10,669 nucleotides of DNA from Chromatiales bacterium (GTDB lineage: Bacteria; Pseudomonadota; Gammaproteobacteria; SZUA-152). Shown one piece after another: positions 1 to 4,753 of the stretch. A program made the translations under genes and the position numbers. Positions within the stretch are counted from its first letter, which is position 1; every line of letters starts with the position of its first letter. Location of the stretch: positions 1 to 10,669 of the forward strand of contig JALTPW010000529.1 in NCBI GenBank assembly GCA_026999335.1, given 5' to 3'. The notes beneath the pieces were generated by a model. The model was not told where the DNA came from, searched no databases, and saw only the letters and a program-made list of their open reading frames with translations.

Positions 1-611
1 CTGATCAATTGATCGAGTTCCGCTGCCGCAGCTGCACCGCGTCGGCCCATATGAAAAACACTCCTGCCCTCCAGCGCACTGGCGCGGTACACGGCGCGGC
101 GTCGGATCGCCGTGGCCGCCACCGCTATCTCCAGTTCCGCCAACGCATCGGGCATCAGCCGTGACAGGGTCGTGCGTGCTTCAAGCTGGCTGATAACCAG
201 TAAAGCCGCCAAGCCGGGATTAACTTCGCGCGCCTGTTCAAGTGCGCGCTCCAAATGCACCATCGCCCATAGGTCGAGCGGAGAAGGTTGCACCGGAATC
301 AGCGCAAAATCGCCAACTCGCAGTGCGGCATGTGTCTGCGGTGCCAGTACCGAGGGTGGACAATCAATGATGATGCGGCGGTAGCGCGTCTGCAAATCGA
401 CAACCTGCGCATCAAGATCAGCGGCTGTCGCAAATACGGGGGGAAGTAGCTCCTCGTACTCACTGTTGGCGTACCATTGCAAGGCTGAGCCCTGTGGATC
501 GGCATCGAGTATCACCGTCGGCTCGTTGCGGGCAAAGGCAGCCGCCAGATTCAGACTAAGCGTGGTCTTGCCCACGCCACCTTTGTTACCAACCAGCACG
601 ATCACAGACAT
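1..611 (-). CDS. mcdA: ParA-family ATPase, carboxysome positioning protein McdA (3' end cut by window edge)
   Basis: About 203 residues can be read from the ATG at 611 with no stop before the window edge. The protein opens MSVIVLVGNKGGVGKTTLSL, a deviant Walker A motif (KGGVGKTT, residues 10-17) with the signature lysine K10 of the ParA/MinD class. A Walker A' segment follows (VILDADPQG, 33-41), then a Walker B-like IIIDCPPS (80-87). ParA proteins of this short type are roughly 200 to 210 residues, so only a few codons should be missing. In alpha-carboxysome operons this gene encodes McdA, which binds nucleoid DNA with ATP and, with McdB, spaces carboxysomes; that role is inferred from family and position. 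It starts 10 bases after the acRAF stop, so it should be co-transcribed, though its own Shine-Dalgarno is poor. A general ParA is the alternative, less likely here. Confidence 0.9.
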   Translation of the reverse strand, partial: MSVIVLVGNKGGVGKTTLSLNLAAAFARNEPTVILDADPQGSALQWYANSEYEELLPPVFATAADLDAQVVDLQTRYRRIIIDCPPSVLAPQTHAALRVGDFALIPVQPSPLDLWAMVHLERALEQAREVNPGLAALLVISQLEARTTLSRLMPDALAELEIAVAATAIRRRAVYRASALEGRSVFHMGRRGAAAAAELDQLI

Positions 612-621
612 GATGACAATC

Positions 622-885
622 TCAGGGGCTGGCGTTTGCGTTGTACAACGCGTCGAGCTGCACGGCGAAATCCCGCTGTTCCATCGCAAGCTCTTCCGCA
701 CCTTCCGCGACATTAATCGTAATGTTCACATAATCGCGGCCAAAACCCATGTCCGGATACAAGCTTTCGCGCTCCGACAGTTCTGCGGCACGATCAAGAA
801 AATCGCGCAATGCTTCGTAATCCGCAAATCCGTAGCGCTTTTCCAGGCGATTGGGACGCTTGCGTTCCCGCCACTCCTCGTTCAT
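622..885 (-). CDS. acRAF: acRAF, pterin-4a-carbinolamine dehydratase-like RuBisCO assembly factor
   Basis: This 87-residue protein contains the acRAF-type stretches RPNRLEKRYGF (10-20), YPDMGFGR (43-50) and YVNITI (52-57). It has the fold pattern of pterin carbinolamine dehydratase (PCD), but the catalytic His-His-Pro site of true PCDs is replaced by LYP (42-44). This agrees with a chaperone rather than an enzyme. In alpha-carboxysome operons such proteins act as RuBisCO assembly factors; the function here is inferred from similarity and position. The Shine-Dalgarno GAGGAG overlaps the stop codon of the ferritin-like gene (TGAGGAGCTGCCATG), which implies translational coupling. mcdA follows after 10 bases. 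Confidence 0.85.
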   Translation of the reverse strand: MNEEWRERKRPNRLEKRYGFADYEALRDFLDRAAELSERESLYPDMGFGRDYVNITINVAEGAEELAMEQRDFAVQLDALYNANASP

Positions 886-894
886 GGCAGCTCC

Positions 895-1377
895 TCAGAA
901 AGTGGCACGTTCCGCCGCCACTCTGACTCTGGCGACAGAACCTTCCAGCTCCTCGAGCCAGCGAGCAACCTCATCAACATGGTGCCTCTCTTCCACCAGG
1001 AGCGTCTCGAAAAACAAGCGATTATCGTGGTCGCCTGCAGCGGCGCAATAGCGAGTGGCATTATCGTACAGCTGTACAATTTCTGTTTCAAAACTGTGAT
1101 TTTGCAGCAGCAGTTCACGCAGCGTAGAACCCAGCCGAGCCGGCCTGAGTTGTGAGGCATTGGGTGCAACACCGAGTGCCAACATGCGGGCAATGATGCG
1201 ATCGACATGCCCCAGCTCTTCGCTGACCTCCTGGCTCAGGCGCCGTGCAGCATCGTCCAGCCCCCAGCTTGCCACCAGGCGTGCTTGGGTACTGTACTGC
1301 TGCACCGCTGAAAACTCGAGGCTCAGCGCCCGGCCAAGATAACCGAGGACGTGCCGATCAGCGCTGGTGTAGAGCAT
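895..1377 (-). CDS. Bacterioferritin-like diiron protein of the carboxysome operon
   Basis: This 160-residue, mostly helical protein has the spacing of a four-helix ferritin: E21 in helix A, E54-x-x-H57 in helix B, E97/E99 in helix C and E130-x-x-H133 in helix D. These match the diiron ligands of bacterioferritin. The position next to the helix-B glutamate, where bacterioferritin has its heme-binding methionine, is leucine (L55), so a heme-bound dimer is not supported. The length is close to that of bacterioferritin. It starts 15 bases after the third csoS1 gene with only a weak GGGAT-type ribosome site, and acRAF is coupled directly behind it. Ferritin-like genes recur in cso operons, but their role is unsettled; iron storage or peroxide/oxygen control near RuBisCO is a guess. 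No organelle-targeting motif is visible. Confidence 0.85.
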   Translation of the reverse strand: MLYTSADRHVLGYLGRALSLEFSAVQQYSTQARLVASWGLDDAARRLSQEVSEELGHVDRIIARMLALGVAPNASQLRPARLGSTLRELLLQNHSFETEIVQLYDNATRYCAAAGDHDNRLFFETLLVEERHHVDEVARWLEELEGSVARVRVAAERATF

Positions 1378-1392
1378 GATGGCAAATCCCGA

Positions 1393-1701
1393 TTAAGTAG
1401 CGCGCTTGCCTGTAAAGCCCTTGAGTACCGGCTCCACTTCACTGTGGGGACGAGCGATAATATGCGCAGCGATCAAGCCGTCACCCACCCGTTCGCAGGC
1501 ATCTGCACCCGCACGCACCGCCGCGTTCACCGCTCCGGTCTCGCCACGCACCAGCACGGTAACATAACCACCGCCGATGAACTCGCGGCCAACAAGGTGC
1601 ACTTCTGCGGCCTTGGTCATGGCGTCTGCTGCCTCGATGGCGGGCACCAGCCCGCGGGTCTCGATCATGCCTAGTGCAATACCATAGTTGTCGTTGGTCA
1701 T
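1393..1701 (-). CDS. csoS1: CsoS1 carboxysome shell hexamer protein, third copy (csoS1B position)
   Basis: This 102-residue single-domain BMC protein begins MTNDNYGIALGMIETRGL, the CsoS1 signature, and has the hexamer pore loop FIGGGY (about 41-46). Hexamers of this family tile the flat facets of the shell, with a central pore for bicarbonate and sugar phosphates. It differs from the two upstream copies by H for R at position 35, V for I at 37, I for V in the pore loop, S for R in HSEVEPVL, and a basic tail ending GFTGKRAT. A clear AGGAG lies about 10 bases before the ATG. It stands apart from the second copy by 203 bases, the longest gap inside the operon, so separate processing or transcription is possible. 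The B name rests on gene order, not on a diagnostic feature. Confidence 0.95.
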   Translation of the reverse strand: MTNDNYGIALGMIETRGLVPAIEAADAMTKAAEVHLVGREFIGGGYVTVLVRGETGAVNAAVRAGADACERVGDGLIAAHIIARPHSEVEPVLKGFTGKRAT

Positions 1702-1865
1702 GGCTTGGTTCTCCTGTTCAATAAATTACGGGCTCGCAAAAACAAGTCCCCGGTTTGGGTCGATTAAAACACCCACCTGGTGCGCAATGGTTTGAGGCAC
1801 ATAAACAAACTATGCAATCTCTCCCTAGCGAGGCCAGGCGGAATGGTTCAACGAGCTAAAACAAC

Positions 1866-1893
1866 ACCTGATAAGCGAGACCTGATAAGCGAG
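1866..1893. repeat. Perfect 14-bp tandem repeat between the second and third csoS1 genes
   Basis: ACCTGATAAGCGAG occurs twice in direct succession (1866-1879 and 1880-1893). It lies in the 203-base gap 1702-1904, just after the second csoS1 stop in transcript direction. No clear sigma-70 promoter or terminator with a T run was found in this gap. The function is unknown. Confidence 0.85.
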
Positions 1894-1904
1894 TCCCGAA
1901 TACC

Positions 1905-2219
1905 TTATTTAGAATCCGCTTTGCCAACATTACCTGTGGGTAATACAGGCTCAACTTCACGATGCGGACGAGCGATGATGTGGGCGGCAATAAGGCCGTC
2001 ACCTACCCGTTCACAGGCATCTGCACCCGCACGAACAGCGGCATTCACCGCACCCGTTTCACCGCGTACCAGTACCGTGACGTAACCACCACCGACGAAT
2101 TCGCGGCCAATAAGGCGCACTTCCGCAGCCTTGGTCATGGCATCTGCTGCCTCAATCGCAGGCACCAGCCCACGCGTTTCAATCATACCCAGTGCAATAC
2201 CGTAATTATCATTTGCCAT
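1905..2219 (-). CDS. csoS1: CsoS1 carboxysome shell hexamer protein, second copy (csoS1A position)
   Basis: This 104-residue BMC shell protein starts MANDNYGIALGMIETRGL and has the pore motif FVGGGY. From residue 4 to about residue 90 it is nearly identical to the first copy; one visible difference is VTVLV against VTILV. It carries a longer C-terminal tail (PTGNVGKADSK) than either neighbour. In the family these hexamers form facets and mix freely with paralogues. GGAG lies about 10 bases upstream of the ATG. It is separated by 73 bases, containing a GC-rich hairpin, from the first copy. Although the proteins match, many third codon positions differ between copies, which points to old duplication under strong protein-level constraint. 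In H. neapolitanus it is CsoS1B that has the extended tail, so tail length and gene order disagree about names. Confidence 0.95.
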   Translation of the reverse strand: MANDNYGIALGMIETRGLVPAIEAADAMTKAAEVRLIGREFVGGGYVTVLVRGETGAVNAAVRAGADACERVGDGLIAAHIIARPHREVEPVLPTGNVGKADSK

Positions 2220-2269
2220 TGGATTATTCTCCGTCGTTACTTAATTGTTAAATAAATCAGTCAGCATCA

Positions 2270-2284
2270 CGGTGCGGCGCACCG
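2270..2284 (-). other. GC-rich hairpin between the first and second csoS1 genes
   Basis: CGGTGCGGCGCACCG forms a 6-bp stem with a 3-base loop just after the first csoS1 stop in transcript direction. No T run follows directly, so it is more likely an RNA processing or stability element than a terminator. The role is inferred. Confidence 0.5.
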
Positions 2285-2292
2285 CTTATGTC

Positions 2293-2583
2293 TTATTTAT
2301 TGTCGAGAATGGGTTCAACCTCACGGTGTGGGCGGGCAATGATATGTGCGGCAATAAGGCCGTCACCTACCCGCTCACAGGCATCCGCACCCGCACGCAC
2401 GGCCGCATTGACCGCACCGGTCTCACCGCGCACCAAAATGGTGACGTAACCACCACCGACGAACTCGCGACCAATAAGGCGCACTTCCGCAGCCTTGGTC
2501 ATAGCGTCTGCCGCCTCGATTGCAGGCACCAGCCCACGTGTTTCAATCATGCCCAGTGCAATGCCGTAATTGTCGCTTGCCAT
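2293..2583 (-). CDS. csoS1: CsoS1 carboxysome shell hexamer protein, first copy (csoS1C position)
   Basis: This 96-residue BMC-domain shell protein begins MASDNYGIALGMIETRGL, with pore loop FVGGGY and the conserved segment GAVNAAVRAGADACERVGDG. The ATG at 2583 is chosen because CAGGAG sits about 9 bases before it and the protein then aligns with the other two copies; the frame is open further upstream (to 2616) but that extension contains the ribosome site itself. It has the shortest tail of the three (PILDNK), like the main facet proteins CsoS1A and CsoS1C of H. neapolitanus. It follows csoS4B after 61 bases. Confidence 0.95.
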   Translation of the reverse strand: MASDNYGIALGMIETRGLVPAIEAADAMTKAAEVRLIGREFVGGGYVTILVRGETGAVNAAVRAGADACERVGDGLIAAHIIARPHREVEPILDNK

Positions 2584-2644
2584 CTTTAGTATCTCCTGCT
2601 GACTTGGTTCTATCATTTAGTGGGTGTAAAAAATAATTGAAAAT

Positions 2645-2917
2645 CTACCCTGCCTGGTCGGCCAAGCAGTCGTTTATGCTCTCTTGATCAATAATGCCGG
2701 CAATGGTGAGATCGGTCAGAATCCCGAAATCGCCTGCTGCATAACGTGCAGCCGAACCACTCACGGTGAACACCCAGTTGCCCTCATGGGCGCCGACCGG
2801 GTCGACTGCCACCAGACGTTTACCTTCGCGGTTGCGCAGCACCCGCAGACTGATCAATTTGAGGCCGGGTATGCGCTGAGTACACACTAGCGGTGCCTCG
2901 ACCTGTAAAATCTCCAT
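2645..2917 (-). CDS. csoS4B: CsoS4B carboxysome vertex protein (BMC-P / EutN-CcmL family)
   Basis: This 90-residue small beta-barrel protein belongs to the EutN/CcmL family and forms pentamers that cap the twelve vertices of the icosahedral shell. Visible family marks are VAVDPVGAHEGNWV (about 37-50) and GSAARYA (about 54-60). Its ATG shares one base with the csoS4A stop (TGATG), so the two vertex proteins are translationally coupled and made at similar low levels, as expected for 60 subunits per particle against thousands of hexamer subunits. It is diverged from CsoS4A, which is usual for this pair. The B name follows gene order. Confidence 0.93.
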   Translation of the reverse strand: MEILQVEAPLVCTQRIPGLKLISLRVLRNREGKRLVAVDPVGAHEGNWVFTVSGSAARYAAGDFGILTDLTIAGIIDQESINDCLADQAG

Positions 2918-3189
2918 CAGCTCTCAGCCTCTTTCAGTGCATCCCCTTCCGGTGGCCAGTAGTCGATGATGCCAACGATGGTGAAATCGCTCGGGTACTC
3001 TTTGCTGCCCGCAGCCTCGCGTGCAGCGGAACTGCCGACACAGATCACCCAGTCGCCAGGCACGCAGCCGACACTATCAACGGCAACCAAAAGCGCGCTG
3101 CCATCACGCACCACCTGCAGATGCTTGTGCTCAAGAGTCTGGATACGATTGGTCGACACCAGAGGGCTTACAATCTGACAAATCTTCAT
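2917..3189 (-). CDS. csoS4A: CsoS4A carboxysome vertex protein (BMC-P / EutN-CcmL family)
   Basis: This 90-residue protein starts MKICQIVSPLVSTNRIQ and contains the EutN-family marks VAVDSVGCVPGDWV and SSAAREAAG, followed by the C-terminal strand FTIVGIID. It should form pentamers at shell vertices. The start at 3189 is chosen over the upstream ATG at 3228: it gives the standard family N-terminus, has AGGA about 10 bases before it, and overlaps the csoSCA stop by one base (TGATG). The longer reading would add 13 residues coded inside csoSCA with no family match. The acidic tail after PPEGD is typical of small family-to-family variation. Confidence 0.94.
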   Translation of the reverse strand: MKICQIVSPLVSTNRIQTLEHKHLQVVRDGSALLVAVDSVGCVPGDWVICVGSSAAREAAGSKEYPSDFTIVGIIDYWPPEGDALKEAES

Positions 3190-4736
3190 CAGTGGGCTTC
3201 CTGTGTGGCCTGTGCGTTGACCGAACAAGCCAACACCTCGATGCGGCCACCGATGTTACAGTCGCGAACCACCTGCAAGGTGTGTAGCAAGCCACTCTCG
3301 GCGAGCTTTGCGTAACGCGTGGTCAACGCCTCCGTCACACGGGCACAACGTTTGACCGCACGCTCACGTGCGCCCGGTACCTGGCCGTGGTAGTCATAAC
3401 GCACCACCACCGGAATAGGCAGGCCATGCGAGACGTTGAGCTTGGAAAAAATACTCACCCCGACATCGAGATCCTGCGTAGCCTCTTCGACGGTGTCGAG
3501 GTAGGCAAAATAGGTCAGGTTACGTAGCTGCACTTCCTCAAAACCAATACCCGCACCGATAAAACGCTCGGCGTGGCCAATGTCCTCGTAGTGTTCGCCG
3601 TGGAAAGCGCGCACGTAATCGATCTGCGAAAAATTGTTGACCATCAGCCGGGTAATCAGTTTCGCCATACCCGGGGCAACGTTATCAGCTGTGGCGTAGA
3701 CCAGCTCGGTGATGCGTGCCTCTGCTTCGTAAGCAGATAAGCGCAGGGTCTCTTGGCGAGCATCACCGGCATCAAGGTAACGCTCAAGATCAATATCACC
3801 GCTGGCATCCGGCACATGCACGCGAATCACGTCGGTATCTGTATCCAGCCCTATCAGTAACAGGTCAATTGAGGCACCACAGCAAAAACTGTTTTCTACC
3901 GCCTGGCGGAAAGCACACAGCTGATCAAGCCCGCCCTGTGCGGCACGGGTCGCATCGGAACCGTGCGCGGCACAACCCTGATTGTCAGGATCACCTGAAC
4001 TGTAGTGATAGACCGCCACCTTGAGATAGCGCGTCGGCATGTCGCTGCCATTGGCCTGGCCTTCACGAAGCCGCAGCATCTCGGTTTCCACCCATTTTTG
4101 AATGCTGTCATCAACATCAAACATGGCGCCCGCATAAGACTTGCGGCGCACGGCACGATAAGGCAAGCGCAATACATAGCGAATCACATGCGCGAGCCGT
4201 CCATCGGCGCAGGGCGACACGTCCAGTGTGTGAAACCCACAGTCTTGAAGAAAGGCATGAAATGCCTGCTCTTCTTTCTCTGAACCCAGCGGATCCTCAG
4301 TAAAAAACTCGTCACAAAAACGACGGTAGGTTTCGAACAGGCAGCCAGCAAACAGGCGGCGCATATCGAGCTGATCGACCCAGGCATCTCCCAGAATCTC
4401 CGCAGGAAGATCAAAACCCAACTGTTGACGCGCAATAGCTTGCGCCTGCACCTCAAACCCTTCTTCATGTTGCAGCGCAGAAATCCGTTTTAGGACGGGA
4501 ACAATGGCATCAAAGGAAGCCTTCACGCGCCGCTCATAATCAAACAACTGTTGATTCTCATCAACGCGTGTCAGTGAATGGCTACCATGCCCGCCCTGTG
4601 CCTGCGGTACAGCCGGTCGTGCCGTACCAATCGTGCCTCGCCTGAACGAGTTCGACTGGCTGCTGGATTTACCCAGAGGCACCGTTGTCTGCGACCAGCA
4701 GAGCGAGCGCGGATGATTGCGACGTGAACTCAGCAT
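3189..4736 (-). CDS. csoSCA: CsoSCA carboxysomal carbonic anhydrase (beta-class, formerly CsoS3)
   Basis: This 515-residue enzyme is close to the length of the H. neapolitanus protein. It dehydrates bicarbonate to CO2 inside the shell for RuBisCO. The zinc-site pattern of this divergent beta-type anhydrase is present: C176, H244 and C255, with the catalytic D178 and R180 in the motif SPCADGR (174-180). Other strong family stretches are CCGASIDLLLIG (285-296), DIGHAERFI (385-393) and DVGVSIFSKLN (424-434). The first 60 or so residues are basic, Ser/Gln-rich and probably disordered; in the characterized enzyme this region ties the protein to RuBisCO. Only one catalytic domain copy keeps zinc ligands, as is normal. 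The gene starts 17 bases after csoS2 with no convincing Shine-Dalgarno, so low expression or coupling is likely, and the exact start is less sure than the rest. Confidence 0.95.
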   Translation of the reverse strand: MLSSRRNHPRSLCWSQTTVPLGKSSSQSNSFRRGTIGTARPAVPQAQGGHGSHSLTRVDENQQLFDYERRVKASFDAIVPVLKRISALQHEEGFEVQAQAIARQQLGFDLPAEILGDAWVDQLDMRRLFAGCLFETYRRFCDEFFTEDPLGSEKEEQAFHAFLQDCGFHTLDVSPCADGRLAHVIRYVLRLPYRAVRRKSYAGAMFDVDDSIQKWVETEMLRLREGQANGSDMPTRYLKVAVYHYSSGDPDNQGCAAHGSDATRAAQGGLDQLCAFRQAVENSFCCGASIDLLLIGLDTDTDVIRVHVPDASGDIDLERYLDAGDARQETLRLSAYEAEARITELVYATADNVAPGMAKLITRLMVNNFSQIDYVRAFHGEHYEDIGHAERFIGAGIGFEEVQLRNLTYFAYLDTVEEATQDLDVGVSIFSKLNVSHGLPIPVVVRYDYHGQVPGARERAVKRCARVTEALTTRYAKLAESGLLHTLQVVRDCNIGGRIEVLACSVNAQATQEAH

Positions 4737-4753
4737 TGCGGCTTAAATCGGGG

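Noticed and set aside
112..384. Plus-strand open frames across the mcdA region
   Set aside because: They are antisense to a clear ParA reading frame with Walker motifs and show no ribosome sites or family motifs.
2270..2284. GC-rich hairpin as an intrinsic terminator
   Set aside because: No T run follows in transcript direction and two essential shell genes lie downstream; it is kept only as a possible processing element.
3190..3228. ATG at 3228 as csoS4A start
   Set aside because: The added 13 residues lie inside csoSCA and match no EutN/CcmL family N-terminus, while ATG 3189 is coupled to the csoSCA stop.
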